DNA from: Coxiellaceae bacterium
GTDB taxonomy: Bacteria > Pseudomonadota > Gammaproteobacteria > Coxiellales > Coxiellaceae
Assembly (NCBI GenBank): GCA_029212885.1
Contig: JARGPC010000001.1
Span: 62,001 to 126,000, forward strand
Direction: 5' to 3'
Length of the DNA stretch: 64,000 bases
The position numbers and the translations under genes were made by a program. Positions 46,581-56,460 of this stretch are shown piece by piece. Under the pieces are notes generated by a model that saw nothing but the letters and a program-made list of their open reading frames with translations, searched no databases and had not been told where the DNA came from. The number at the start of each line of letters is the position of its first letter. The first letter of the stretch is position 1.

Positions 46581-49487
46581 ATGAGAAATCCAATAACTGA
46601 CGAAAAAACAAGGCAAAGCCAACTTCAATCAACCCTCATTAGATTACTACAAGCAGATAAAGGCACTCGCGATCCAGTGACGCAAGGCTTATTACGCATT
46701 ACATTAACGCCTACCGATTTCGCGGCCATTACTGATGATCAGCTAGCCGCCAGAGACATCACACGAGAAGAGCTTACACAATTACAGCATGAACACCCGT
46801 TTGGCATAGAAGTCAATTTAAGCGACAGCTCCAAACGTGCTGAGAGCGATGTGACTGATAATGTGTTGGACTTAAACTTAGCCAATCTGCATGCCGTCGC
46901 CATGACTAAAGGCAACCCTGCCAACCAACCAGTCATTACTCGACTCTATCAACAATACGATCAACAACGGATTTTTTTAAGACAACTTAATATCCCCGAA
47001 AAAGAAAAAATTAAACGGGCAAACACTATCGTTCAACATTTTTTTAATGCAGTCGGAACAGTCCTATCTGAAAGTGGTGTAGCTAAACCTGATAAACTGC
47101 CTAAATTAATCAGCCATTGGCTACAAGAGTATCGCAGCGAACGCGCACAACGTGACCATGTTGCAATTCAAGTCAACAGAGGTAAATCTATAACCAATTT
47201 TCTTGAAAATGATGCTGCAACCTCCGCCCATATACAAAGCTACAGACGCTGGTACGAACGGGATGATAAGCCAAGACCCACTGCAACCGCACACAATTAT
47301 GAAAGCGAAGTACCGAACTTCGCAGAAATTACCGAAGCGAGCGTTAATCTCAATGCAACTAACACACCTGCCGTTTCTGTTACACACATAGGTCAAAGTC
47401 ACGGCTCTTTAGCCCCGGCTGTTGAATATTCCACTAAAGGCTCAACGGTGAGCACAGATCATATGAAAAAAAAGCACAACTTGGCACTAAAGGCATATAC
47501 CAATATGCAGCGCCTTATAATTGAAGATCATAGACACACTCACGGCTTCACAGCACATGTTTATACGCATCTACTGACCGCGTCCAAACATCTTGGCGCT
47601 GCACAAGGTCAGGTTCACCAATTCTTAGATCAACGAATGGCCGCTTACGCCCTACCGAAAATGATATATATGGATTACGGCATCAACGGTGCCAGAGATC
47701 ATTTAAATGATCATCAATCCGGTGTAAATAATATGGCGATGGTAGCACTCTATCAACATTTTATTGATACCATTGAGCCCTGCGATGATTTTCTAGCAAT
47801 AGAACGCATGGGGAGTGCATCAGGTGCTGCTGAAAGGTCTGGAGCAACATTATATCGCCGATACCTAACCGAGAAACAAAACTTAACTGATACCGCTCAG
47901 TCATATATCGGTGCTTACACAAAAAGACTTCAACTATCAGCGGAACACGATAATCCCGATACAAAACCAGTAAGAAAAGTACAGATAAAGAACCTATTGC
48001 AAGGCGGCAGATCTTCAATGGGCCATATTCAAAAACTACGCGAACAAGTCAAGCAACACGAGAAAACAGTGCATGGTCTTGCAACAGACCTGGCTGACAT
48101 GATCAAAAACTATGTCGATAACACTCGTACTCAAACATACGTAACAACTGCTTTATCCGATGACAGTACAGAAGCTGATAAAACTAGACACTACGCCAAA
48201 CAAGCCATGTTTGTTATTCAACAGTTACGCGAGATGAACAAGCCGACTAGTATAAAAACTAAATCTCTAACATGGCAGCCAGATTCTACACAGAAAACGC
48301 CCACGGCCCTTCAAAAGGCAAAGACATGGAAAAGCAATGTGGCTAACGGCGTATTACAAGCCATGATACAAATTGTTTCTAGCAGTATCGGCTTACACAC
48401 CAGCTCAGGCTGTAAAAGCGCCAATGATCGCCAATATGTCGTAGCTGCAACAGTTTCTGCGCTTGCAAAAAGAATGGAACGCGGCGAGCCCATTGCTACC
48501 ACTGATTTAAAAGCCATGCTGACTGTTTTAAACGGCGAACGTCAAGCGGAATATGGTAAAAATGCTGCCGCATTGCAAACCGTATTAGACAATGGAGGCT
48601 ATCCTAAAGCGAAAGGCGGTTCTGCTTTTTCAAAACCTGTTAAAGATGGCGTGGGAGCAGGTGCTGGAGAAAGCGCTAGCGCTACAACCAGAACTGTCAG
48701 GCATCACGCTCTCTTTAAAAAGCAAGTTATTGTTGCCAGAAAAGATCAAGGCACAGCGTCTGATGCTTTTGCTTCACATAAAATCAAAGACAGAAAGATT
48801 GACCCATCGGATAAAACAACCGTGCGCCAACTTGCCATGCGTAGTCAAAGCAATAAACCAAATACTGTCTTATTTAACGCCACAGACAAACTCGTTAACT
48901 TCCAAACAACTCTAGTCAGTACTGATAAGTTCCCAAGCAGAAAAGCTAATTTAGCAGAACTGAATGAAGGAATGTCAGAACTCTGTGGCTTATCGTACAT
49001 CGAACCTAAACAAAAAATAATTCATGCACTTCAGCACTTGAACTCGTTTATGTTGATACATGCAATACACGATTCCGAACTACAGGCTATATGCCAAGAA
49101 GTATTCGATGATATCCTAACCTTATGCTATGGCGATAGAGAGACCTTATTGCTCACCATCAGTGATATGCAACCCAAAGCCGGGAATTCTCTTGCAGCCA
49201 ATGCAGCCATCGCGAATCAAGTAGCAGAATTGGATGCTGGCATTCCAGCTGCATTGCCATCTGACAGACCTGGCACAGTTCGAAACCCTCACCACGATGC
49301 TAGCACAGCACATTCATCTGGTGGTTTTCGAGAACAAAAAGGAGGGCGATATGAACCTGATGATGCAGCTGCTGAACATACTCATCCAACCCCATCACCT
49401 GTTGATATCCCTCTAGGTAGTCCTGGTGATCCACAGTGCTTCGAATCAGATGACGATGATCAAACTTCACCAGTTCCTGGTCACTAG
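46581..49487 (+). CDS. CX5R phosphatase candidate (SidF/SopB-like phosphoinositide phosphatase), effector
   Basis: A 968-residue soluble protein. At 611-617 it has CKSANDR, a CX5R phosphatase loop very close to the CKSGKDR loop of SopB/IpgD-type inositol lipid phosphatases, set in SIGLHTSSG before and YVVAATVSALA after. The size is similar to the Legionella phosphoinositide phosphatase SidF. Residues ~100-600 are mainly helical; ~650-700 is Gly/Ala-rich. The C-terminus is disordered and acidic (FESDDDDQTSP). The predicted action is removal of phosphate from host phosphoinositides or inositol phosphates. The CX5R motif is seen; the substrate is inferred. GAGATAAC precedes the start. Confidence 0.65.
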   Translation: MRNPITDEKTRQSQLQSTLIRLLQADKGTRDPVTQGLLRITLTPTDFAAITDDQLAARDITREELTQLQHEHPFGIEVNLSDSSKRAESDVTDNVLDLNLANLHAVAMTKGNPANQPVITRLYQQYDQQRIFLRQLNIPEKEKIKRANTIVQHFFNAVGTVLSESGVAKPDKLPKLISHWLQEYRSERAQRDHVAIQVNRGKSITNFLENDAATSAHIQSYRRWYERDDKPRPTATAHNYESEVPNFAEITEASVNLNATNTPAVSVTHIGQSHGSLAPAVEYSTKGSTVSTDHMKKKHNLALKAYTNMQRLIIEDHRHTHGFTAHVYTHLLTASKHLGAAQGQVHQFLDQRMAAYALPKMIYMDYGINGARDHLNDHQSGVNNMAMVALYQHFIDTIEPCDDFLAIERMGSASGAAERSGATLYRRYLTEKQNLTDTAQSYIGAYTKRLQLSAEHDNPDTKPVRKVQIKNLLQGGRSSMGHIQKLREQVKQHEKTVHGLATDLADMIKNYVDNTRTQTYVTTALSDDSTEADKTRHYAKQAMFVIQQLREMNKPTSIKTKSLTWQPDSTQKTPTALQKAKTWKSNVANGVLQAMIQIVSSSIGLHTSSGCKSANDRQYVVAATVSALAKRMERGEPIATTDLKAMLTVLNGERQAEYGKNAAALQTVLDNGGYPKAKGGSAFSKPVKDGVGAGAGESASATTRTVRHHALFKKQVIVARKDQGTASDAFASHKIKDRKIDPSDKTTVRQLAMRSQSNKPNTVLFNATDKLVNFQTTLVSTDKFPSRKANLAELNEGMSELCGLSYIEPKQKIIHALQHLNSFMLIHAIHDSELQAICQEVFDDILTLCYGDRETLLLTISDMQPKAGNSLAANAAIANQVAELDAGIPAALPSDRPGTVRNPHHDASTAHSSGGFREQKGGRYEPDDAAAEHTHPTPSPVDIPLGSPGDPQCFESDDDDQTSPVPGH

Positions 49488-49802
49488 TAGTGGGTAAGTA
49501 AGCCAGGGAGACAGTGCCTTGGCTAGTTATGTCACAACCAGATAACAACCGACAAAGAGGCTGGGATTTCTGATGCTATAAAAACCGCCTATTTGGTACC
49601 GACCGATGAAAGGATTCAAGTCACCATGGCCAGCAATGACCTTGTGCCATGCATTCGAAGAAAGTGGCTAGTGATTCAACAGTTTTAGATTAGAGCGTAA
49701 CAAGTCGTGACAGAACCCTTTTTATTATCAATGCCTAATTTGCAGTTTTATCACACTCATGCGAAAATCTTAAAAGCCTCACACTGACTAAGGATATGAT
49801 TT
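49488..49802. other. Intergenic stretch before catalase
   Basis: About 315 nt without a convincing gene. An imperfect stem (AGCCAGG with CCTTGGCT near 49501-49524) could mark the end of the upstream transcript but has no T-run. AAGGATATGATTT precedes katA. Confidence 0.45.
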
Positions 49803-51239
49803 ATGAGCAAAAAACCAACCCTGACCACCACCGCCGGTAACCCGATTGCTGATAATCAAAACTCACTAACTGCTGGTCGTCGCGGCCCCGTTTTGATGCA
49901 AGACTATCAACTGATTGAAAAGCTCGCTCACCAAAATCGTGAACGCATCCCTGAACGTGTGGTACATGCCAAGGGTTGGGGCGCATTCGGTACTTTTACT
50001 GTTACTCACGATGTAAGCCAATACACCAAGGCAGATATATTTGATAAGGTCGGAAAAAAAACCGATTGTTTGGCTCGCTTCTCCACCGTCGCTGGCGAAG
50101 CAGGTGCTGCTGACGCCGAACGTGATGTGCGCGGTTTTTCGGTAAAATTTTATACCGAACAAGGTAACTGGGATATTGTTGGTAATAACACACCGGTATT
50201 TTTTATTCGCGATCCTTACAAATTTCCTGATTTTATTCATACCCAAAAGCGTCACCCTAAAACTAATTTACGCTCACCCACCGCTATGTGGGACTATTGG
50301 TCACAATCGCCTGAGTCTTTGCATCAAGTGACTATTTTATTTTCTGATCGTGGCTTACCGACATCAGTACGACACGTGAATGGCTATGGCTCACATACGT
50401 TTAGTTTAATTAATAAAGACAACCAACGTGTTTGGGTTAAGTTTCATTTTAAAACCCAACAAGGTCACAAGCATTGGACCAATGAAGAAGCGGCTGATGT
50501 TGTTGGTCGTACACGTGAATCCACCCAAGAAGATTTATTTGATGCCATAGAGAATGGTGATTGCCCTAAATGGAAACTGTATATCCAAGTGATGACGGAT
50601 GAGCAAGTCGATAATTTTGAATATAACCCGTTTGATTTAACCAAAGTCTGGCCGCATGGTGATTTCCCACTCATTGAAGTCGGCGTAATGGAATTAAACC
50701 GCAATGCCGATAATTATTATGCGCAAATCGAACAAGCCGCTTTTTCGCCTTCTAATATCGTACCGGGTGTTGGCTTCTCACCGGATAAAGTGTTGCAAGC
50801 ACGCATATTCTCTTATGCCGATGCACACCGTTACCGCCTAGGCACACACTACGAAGCATTGCCAGTGAATAAACCCAAATGCCCGGTACATCATTACCAT
50901 AAAGATGGCCCGATGCGTTTCTTTGAAAACTTTGCTAACCCCGACGCCTATTACGAACCAAATTCATTTAATGGACCGGTGGAAGATCCCAGCTTTGCAG
51001 AACCACCACTGCCATTAGACGGCGATGCGGATCGCTACAATCACCGCGATGGTAATGATGACTATGCACAACCGCGTGCATTATTTAATTTATTCGACGA
51101 TGAGCAAAAGCAACGTTTGTTTTCTAACATCGCCGCTGCGATGCAAGGCGTACCGCAAGCGATTGTTGATCGACAGCTAGCGCACTTTGAAAAAATTGAT
51201 CCGGCTTATGCGGCAGGTGTTAAAGCTTGCCTGGCTTAG
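49803..51239 (+). CDS. katA: Monofunctional haem catalase
   Basis: A 478-residue small-subunit catalase that breaks down hydrogen peroxide. The active-site His is in [14 protein letters not shown], Asn in [10 protein letters not shown], and the proximal haem Tyr in [14 protein letters not shown]. Length fits clade 3 enzymes. It probably protects against oxidative burst or metabolic peroxide. No OxyR-type gene is adjacent. The gene stands alone, followed by dispersed palindromes that may act as its terminator. Confidence 0.97.
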   Translation: MSKKPTLTTTAGNPIADNQNSLTAGRRGPVLMQDYQLIEKLAHQNRERIPERVVHAKGWGAFGTFTVTHDVSQYTKADIFDKVGKKTDCLARFSTVAGEAGAADAERDVRGFSVKFYTEQGNWDIVGNNTPVFFIRDPYKFPDFIHTQKRHPKTNLRSPTAMWDYWSQSPESLHQVTILFSDRGLPTSVRHVNGYGSHTFSLINKDNQRVWVKFHFKTQQGHKHWTNEEAADVVGRTRESTQEDLFDAIENGDCPKWKLYIQVMTDEQVDNFEYNPFDLTKVWPHGDFPLIEVGVMELNRNADNYYAQIEQAAFSPSNIVPGVGFSPDKVLQARIFSYADAHRYRLGTHYEALPVNKPKCPVHHYHKDGPMRFFENFANPDAYYEPNSFNGPVEDPSFAEPPLPLDGDADRYNHRDGNDDYAQPRALFNLFDDEQKQRLFSNIAAAMQGVPQAIVDRQLAHFEKIDPAYAAGVKACLA

Positions 51240-51246
51240 CTTTGTC

Positions 51247-51335
51247 ATTCCTGGCCTGACCAGGAATCCATATATTATTCCTGGATCCCGCCCCGGATCA
51301 GGTCCGGGGTAACAAAGCTTAGGGGCCGGGATGAC
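51247..51335. repeat. Pair of dispersed palindromes downstream of katA
   Basis: ATTCCTGG (51247-51254) pairs with CCAGGAAT (51260-51267), and CCCCGGA (51291-51297) pairs with TCCGGGG (51303-51309). A GCCGGGATGACA end follows near 51324. The sequence and ATGACA tail match the elements near 11.3, 34.79 and 53.9 kb. Confidence 0.65.
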
Positions 51336-51494
51336 AACATAATACGGTATTTTTTCAATCAACTATCTCCATTAGAATACTCAACCTATTAAGCGCTTAT
51401 CTTGCCACTTGAAATCGTGTGTATGATGTGCATACTTCGCAACAGTGCCTCACCCCAAAAAAGACTTGGCTATAAAAAAATGAGGAATTAAATC

Positions 51495-51923
51495 ATGAAT
51501 TACGCCATTGTGATTTTTAAAGATAAAACAAGTGATTACAGCGTCTCGGTACCTGATATTCCTGGGGTTTTTTCTGCTGGCAGCAGTTACCAAGAAGCCA
51601 TTGCAAATGCGAAAGAAGCCATCGAGTGCCATATTGAAGGGCTGTTAATCGATTGTGAACCTGTCCCCATTGCCAATCCAATAGATAACTATATAAACGA
51701 TCATGAATACAAATGTGGTACCTGGGCACTTGTTGATATTGACCTTAGCCAACTGTCTGGTAAAGCAAAACGAATTAATATCACACTGCCTGAAAGAGTA
51801 TTACGCCTAATGGATTCCTACGCCAAAAACCATAATGTTAAAAACCGCTCGGCCTTGATTGCCGAAGCCGCACTTAGTTATATGGCAAACGAGAATTGGA
51901 ATGGAATCCATAAAAAAGACTAA
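51495..51923 (+). CDS. Orphan HicB-like antitoxin/regulator
   Basis: A 142-residue protein. Residues 1-85 resemble the HicB fold (YSVSVPDIPGVFSAGSSYQE) and residues ~90-135 a ribbon-helix-helix (KRINITLPERVLRLMDSYA). No HicA lies before or after it, unlike the complete pair at 31.5 kb. Downstream is an AAA ATPase with three palindromes in front; this regulator is the obvious candidate to bind them. TGAGG precedes its ATG. The leader also has a small inverted repeat, GTATG/CATAC. Confidence 0.85.
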   Translation: MNYAIVIFKDKTSDYSVSVPDIPGVFSAGSSYQEAIANAKEAIECHIEGLLIDCEPVPIANPIDNYINDHEYKCGTWALVDIDLSQLSGKAKRINITLPERVLRLMDSYAKNHNVKNRSALIAEAALSYMANENWNGIHKKD

Positions 51924-51925
51924 AA

Positions 51926-52018
51926 TTATGGAGTGCATTCCATAATATAGCTTGAATTTGATTAATTTATGGATTACACTCCATAAATATCGTAGAATTT
52001 ATGGAGCACAGTCCAATG
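51926..52018. promoter_or_regulatory. Three phased TTATGGA-N6-TCCATAA operators
   Basis: Site 1, TTATGGAGTGCATTCCATAA (51926-51945), is palindromic at 18 of 20 positions. Site 2 (51965-51988) has 9-bp arms, ATTTATGGA and TCCATAAAT, with six bases between. Site 3 (51999-52018) is a weaker copy, TTATGGA-GCACAG-TCCAATG. Centres are 41 and 32 bp apart, close to whole helical turns, so bound proteins would sit on one face of the DNA. Site 3 runs into the ATPase start. Confidence 0.65.
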
Positions 52019-53230
52019 GGAGAGTATCTATGGCAGGTATTCCACCGCCTAATTCAAGAACTGGATATCACCAGTTACCGCTATCTATACAACAAGCTAG
52101 AACTTAACGACCAAATGACCGGCATTATTGGCCCGCGCGGTGTCGGCAAAACCACCATGCTACTGCAGTACATAAAAAATAAGCTGTATGATTCAGGCGA
52201 AACATTTTATTTCTCTGCTGATAACACCTATTTCAATGAAGTTTCAATTTTAGAATTTGTTGACGACCTCTACCAAAACAAAGGCATTCGCTTCGTTTTT
52301 ATTGACGAAATTCATCGTTACCCCAACTGGAACCAAGAGCTCAAAAACATTTATGACTCATACCCCAACCTTAAAGTTGTTTTTTCAGGTAGCTCGAGCA
52401 TCGATTTAATTCATGGTAGCTATGACTTATCACGTCGTGCCAGACTGATCCAAATGCCCGGCTTATCATTTCGCGAGTACCTTAACTTAACCACAGATAA
52501 TAATTTTTCTTCGGTTACATTTAACGAGCTGATTGCAAACCATAACAAGCTATCCGCAGAACTGTCACAGATACCCACCATCCTCAAGCATTTTGAAGAT
52601 TATAAAAACCTGGGATACTACCCGTTTATTTTACAAGACAGAGATGCATTATATGAAGCCATAAGCAGCATCATTGATAAAACCATCAACGAAGACATTG
52701 CCAATTTTTATCAACTAAAAACATCGAGCCTAAACCACTTTAAACGCATTATTAACTTTCTAGCCAGCATTCCACCAGGCAAAGTAAACCCCAGCAACGT
52801 GGCTAAGCACCTATCAATTGATTACAAAACAGTTGAACACTACTTAGGAATACTCAATAAAACCGGCATGGTGAAAATGCTATATCCAGCAGCACATGGC
52901 AATCAAATACTCACTAAAGCCAGTAAAATTTATCTTGATAATGCCACACTACTTAGCGCCGTCAATACATTTTTGTCATCAGAACTCGACATTGGCACGC
53001 AACGTGAACTTACTTTTTTACAGTCAGTAAACGGTGCTGGTATACAGGCTTTCTATCCAGAAAAGGGCGATTTCACTATAGAAGATATCACCTTTGAGGT
53101 CGGCGGAAAAAACAAAACCATGCAACAACTCAGCAATATTAAGAAAGGCAAAAGAATGCTAGTTAAAGACAATATCGTTGCAGGCTTTAAAGAGACCATC
53201 CCACTATACTTATTCGGGTTTTTATATTAA
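52016..53230 (+). CDS. AAA+ ATPase with DUF4143-type C-terminal domain
   Basis: A 404-residue protein. Walker A is GPRGVGKTTML near the start, Walker B is FVFIDEIHRYPNW, and the sensor region VVFSGSSSIDL follows. A winged-helix part (NVAKHLSIDYKTVEHYLGIL) and a small C-terminal domain (FEVGGKNKTMQQL) follow, the layout of AAA_14/DUF4143 proteins. Their roles are poorly known; some accompany toxin-antitoxin-like regulators. An ATG at 52001 lies inside the third operator; the ATG at 52016 with GGAG upstream is preferred. The orphan HicB-like gene lies just upstream. Confidence 0.85.
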   Translation: MGEYLWQVFHRLIQELDITSYRYLYNKLELNDQMTGIIGPRGVGKTTMLLQYIKNKLYDSGETFYFSADNTYFNEVSILEFVDDLYQNKGIRFVFIDEIHRYPNWNQELKNIYDSYPNLKVVFSGSSSIDLIHGSYDLSRRARLIQMPGLSFREYLNLTTDNNFSSVTFNELIANHNKLSAELSQIPTILKHFEDYKNLGYYPFILQDRDALYEAISSIIDKTINEDIANFYQLKTSSLNHFKRIINFLASIPPGKVNPSNVAKHLSIDYKTVEHYLGILNKTGMVKMLYPAAHGNQILTKASKIYLDNATLLSAVNTFLSSELDIGTQRELTFLQSVNGAGIQAFYPEKGDFTIEDITFEVGGKNKTMQQLSNIKKGKRMLVKDNIVAGFKETIPLYLFGFLY

Positions 53231-53379
53231 CCACACTGTCATTCGACATAAATACTCAACCATCTAAGTAATAACTCAAGATTATAGATTATATTAGTAA
53301 TATTAATATATTCAATTTGACCAGGTTTTAACCAGCGTATACACTTGCCTCCAGTTAAAATAAATATGAGAACATAGAC

Positions 53380-53868
53380 ATGAAAAAATATACCTACATA
53401 ATTGCTTTATTGGCCTTGCTTGGCTTTAGCGTCACCGGACTTGCGCAAAAAAACTCCTACGAAAACCCCGTTTTAACGATCATTTACAAGCACTCCGGAA
53501 ATTATGCTCTAATGTCCTCCAAATGCCAAAACATCGAGCTACACGAAACAGCTGACAATACTAGAGCAAAGTATTCAAAGCTACCTTTTAACTACCCATC
53601 TTCTGCGACCTGCCAACTCACCATTACAGGTCATACTCCACCCACCCCTCCTCACTACTTGCCCCTTAGAAAAACGGTGACTATTGCAAGCTTCGTGTTA
53701 AATAAAGATGGTACGATCAATAATGTTCAACAACATATCTTCCCAGGACAACAAGTAGGCATATACACAACTCTGCCTTCTTCTACAGAAAAGTGGTTAC
53801 CTATTACGCTACAAAAATTAGACATACACGATCATATGATTGACTATAGAGATTCAAGCGCATCTTAA
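53380..53868 (+). CDS. Exported protein of unknown function
   Basis: A 162-residue protein with a signal peptide (KYTYIIALLALLGFSVTGLA, cleavage near AQ) and a soluble beta-rich remainder with a Pro-rich turn (TPPTPPHYLP). Two cysteines (SKCQN and ATCQL) could pair. It probably acts in the periplasm or outside. No family recognised. Dispersed repeats follow. Confidence 0.7.
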   Translation: MKKYTYIIALLALLGFSVTGLAQKNSYENPVLTIIYKHSGNYALMSSKCQNIELHETADNTRAKYSKLPFNYPSSATCQLTITGHTPPTPPHYLPLRKTVTIASFVLNKDGTINNVQQHIFPGQQVGIYTTLPSSTEKWLPITLQKLDIHDHMIDYRDSSAS

Positions 53869-53901
53869 TTTACATGAATATCATGTTAATATAATGATTG
53901 G

Positions 53902-53995
53902 ATCCCGGATCAAGTCCGGGATGACAAGGCAAAGGCAGGGATGACAAGGCAAAGGCCGGGATGACAAGGCAAAGGCCGGGATGACAGTGCCAAAC
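53902..53995. repeat. Palindrome plus 20-bp tandem repeats
   Basis: ATCCCGGA-TCAAG-TCCGGGAT is followed by ATGACA, then three copies of the 20-bp unit GGGATGACAAGGCAAAGGCC (53918, 53938, 53958; one base differs in the first) and part of a fourth. The unit repeats the tail of the dispersed palindrome, so it likely arose by slippage from it. Confidence 0.75.
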
Positions 53996-54045
53996 CAAAA
54001 TGACAAAGTCAGTTAAAAAAGACATAGCAGAAGGATATAAAATAA

Positions 54046-54567
54046 ATGGAAACAGTTAAAGGATTTATTGTTGGCACACCATGGTGGGTGTATCTGCTTT
54101 TTGTATACCTTATCTATATCGGCTTCAAGGCATCCAAAGGTCGCATTGTATCGATATACAAAATGCTACTTTTGCCAGTGATCTTCGGCTGGCTGGCGAT
54201 TGATACCATTATGCAAGACTTCACCATTGATGCCTGGGCTATGACTAGCTTTATAGTTTCGTTAATTGTGTTTACCTGGTTAGGTTATCTGCATGTTATT
54301 AAAATGAAATGTGAAGTGGATCGCGACCACCGCTTGGTTAAAGCCTCCGGCACCTGGTCAGTGTTATTTTTAGTGCTCATTATTTTCTTTAGTAAATATT
54401 ATTTTGGTTATCAATTAGCCGTCAACCCCGATATTGTGCACAATCGTCATTTTGAAATGACGTATATTGCTGTTAGTGCTGCCTGTATTGGTTATTTGCT
54501 GGGTAAGGTAATAGCTTATTGGCGCAAGATGGCCACGCAAGCCAGCATGGATTTGTCACAGAAATAG
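54046..54567 (+). CDS. Hypothetical inner-membrane protein
   Basis: A 173-residue protein with five hydrophobic helices (for example TPWWVYLLFVYLIYIGFKA). The opening TPWWVYLLF and the helix count recall small uncharacterised proteobacterial membrane proteins of the DUF6622 kind; that is unconfirmed. AAGGATATAAAATAA precedes the ATG. It is convergent with the next gene. Confidence 0.75.
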   Translation: METVKGFIVGTPWWVYLLFVYLIYIGFKASKGRIVSIYKMLLLPVIFGWLAIDTIMQDFTIDAWAMTSFIVSLIVFTWLGYLHVIKMKCEVDRDHRLVKASGTWSVLFLVLIIFFSKYYFGYQLAVNPDIVHNRHFEMTYIAVSAACIGYLLGKVIAYWRKMATQASMDLSQK

Positions 54568-54631
54568 GCTTACTTCATCAGATTGCTTCGTCGTAATCTC
54601 CTCGCAATGACGCAGTTGATAACAAAGCAGC

Positions 54632-55318
54632 CTACTGCAGCCAGGTAAGCGAAAGACTAAAAATATGATTATCAACATCAATAGGATTTAAAAAGATATA
54701 TTGATTTATATAACCCACCTGCAACACCAACTTATGCTTTATCGGCGTGGACACACCAATAAAAATTCGATTTTGATTTAACGTATTATTACCCACCCAC
54801 TGTGGGTGATTTAAATTAAACATAATTTCGTCATACACTACCGGCGAAAAATATTCCGGCAAGAAATCTAACACCTCACCCTTGTCAAACAGAATTCGTT
54901 GACGCAGGCGCCAAGCAGTGGGACCATGGTTATTCGGAAAGCGCTGCTCTAAACGCGAACGCAAGATAATACCAATATGCGGCTTTGACACCGCCGTCCA
55001 TGACAATTGTTGCCACGAACGCTGTTCATAAATAAAATGATCCGTGCCGACAGGCTGCGTTGGCACAAAGGCATAACCAACCCATGCCGCCACATTCGAA
55101 GAAAAGGAATGACCAACCCCCGCCCGCAGTAATCCTTGATGATAAGTGGGACGCTGATCTAGAAAGCGATTACTCATCTCAACCGTATAATCGGTACCAC
55201 TCGGTGTAAAATTTTGCCATGCGAGGTCGGTCCACTGCATAAATTGCTGCTCCGCCGAACCAGCATAGACAACACAACTGAATATAAACAAAACAATAAT
55301 ACGAACTAAGGCGCGCAT
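54632..55318 (-). CDS. DUF2490-type outer-membrane beta-barrel protein
   Basis: A 228-residue protein with a signal peptide (LVRIIVLFIFSCVVYAGSA). The mature part has repeated amphipathic strands such as RLEQRFP, WRLRQRILF and RIFIGVSTPI, and it ends in LSLTWLQ. The FMQWTDLAWQN and RLEQRF features fit DUF2490, predicted outer-membrane barrels of unknown function. No operon partner. Confidence 0.8.
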   Translation of the reverse strand: MRALVRIIVLFIFSCVVYAGSAEQQFMQWTDLAWQNFTPSGTDYTVEMSNRFLDQRPTYHQGLLRAGVGHSFSSNVAAWVGYAFVPTQPVGTDHFIYEQRSWQQLSWTAVSKPHIGIILRSRLEQRFPNNHGPTAWRLRQRILFDKGEVLDFLPEYFSPVVYDEIMFNLNHPQWVGNNTLNQNRIFIGVSTPIKHKLVLQVGYINQYIFLNPIDVDNHIFSLSLTWLQ

Positions 55319-55578
55319 GAATAGCTCCTTCTAAACAACCATTAGCATACACGCAATCACACACGTGATCATCAGCTAAATCAGCACATCCACGCTACAA
55401 CCATAACCCAACCAACATTGATTGATGCACTACCCATGAACTAAGGTATTGTATTTTTTTAATATAAAAAAAGAAGTATATAAACTTATAAATAATTCTA
55501 TGTTAAGGTCGATTTGTTACCATAAAGCCATATCAGGGCTTCAACTAAGATATAAAAGTAACCGCGCGAAGGTGTAGA

Positions 55579-56211
55579 ATGAAAAAAGACAAACTATTAC
55601 AAGAACTTACAAAGATGCTACTAGCGCTAATTGATAACTGCGCACCAAACAAGCCTGAACAAGCATCACGCTCGAGCGAAAAATCTTTTAACACCAATGA
55701 TGGCATAAGCCTCAGCAAACCTGAATTAGTTAAAGACGGCGATGACAGTACCGTCAAACATAAAATGACGGCATCACAAGATGGCGTAACCGTTATCACT
55801 ACCATCAGCTATGATCTTGATGCCACTAAAAAGTGGGCTAATGCTGATATGTCACTTGATGAGGCTAAAAAGCACAACCCGGATGCAACGGCTCAAGACC
55901 TAAGCGACTACAAAAAGTCTGCAGAACAAACTCTAGATGATTTTAAGAATGGTAAAATTTCTCACAAAGAAATGCGAGAAGGCATTCATGGTGCCAAAAT
56001 GAAACTGTACAATATGAACCCAGAGAAGGACAAGCAACAGGCAAATGACGGCAGCAAAATGTCACCAGCACCGAAACCCGATGTGAAAATCACAGAAAAA
56101 GATGAAAATGGCCCACAAGTAAAACCTAATGAGCGAAACGAAAGCATGGCCGACACCACCGCACAACCACCGGCGCCATCCGCTTCATCAGTGAGTACAG
56201 ATAAACCTTAG
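55579..56211 (+). CDS. Hypothetical charged, mostly disordered protein
   Basis: A 210-residue soluble protein with a helical start (KKDKLLQELTKMLLALIDNC), a middle segment with a possible small beta part (TVKHKMTASQDGVTVITTIS) and helices (DLSDYKKSAEQTLDDFKNG). The tail is Pro/Ser/Ala-rich. No signal peptide. AAGGTG precedes its ATG. It resembles none of the families I know; an effector role is possible but unsupported. Confidence 0.65.
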   Translation: MKKDKLLQELTKMLLALIDNCAPNKPEQASRSSEKSFNTNDGISLSKPELVKDGDDSTVKHKMTASQDGVTVITTISYDLDATKKWANADMSLDEAKKHNPDATAQDLSDYKKSAEQTLDDFKNGKISHKEMREGIHGAKMKLYNMNPEKDKQQANDGSKMSPAPKPDVKITEKDENGPQVKPNERNESMADTTAQPPAPSASSVSTDKP

Positions 56212-56256
56212 CTCAGCTTTACACTAGCGAAATCGCTACCAGCTATATCAAATATA

Positions 56257-56276
56257 CGGCCAATATTCGGCCAATA
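56257..56276. promoter_or_regulatory. Direct repeat before the phosphonate cluster
   Basis: CGGCCAATA occurs at 56257 and again at 56268, one helical turn apart, within the otherwise empty 249-nt leader of the phosphonolipid gene set. A 6-bp stem TAGCGA/TCGCTA lies at 56225-56238. It may be a regulator site. Confidence 0.3.
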
Positions 56277-56460
56277 AAAAATCAATTTCGCGGCAAAGCG
56301 CGCTCATGGACAACCCACACTAAACAGTCATTATCACACTCAGAATCACGCGTTTCAGCATTACGGATTTGGCCCTTTGGTCGAATACTGGTACACTTGG
56401 CGTCCCTGAAGGATGTGGGCCCTTGAGGTATTGTCTATAAAAAATTTGGGATCAAAAATC

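Noticed and set aside
49866..50255. 129-codon frame antisense to catalase
   Set aside because: Entirely within katA on the other strand and without a ribosome site; a shadow of codon bias.
51425..51490. HicA remnant before the orphan HicB-like gene
   Set aside because: A 21-codon frame is present but none of the HicA motifs can be seen in it.
53918..53995. CRISPR-like array
   Set aside because: The 20-bp units are directly adjacent without spacers, so this is a simple tandem repeat; no cas genes are present.
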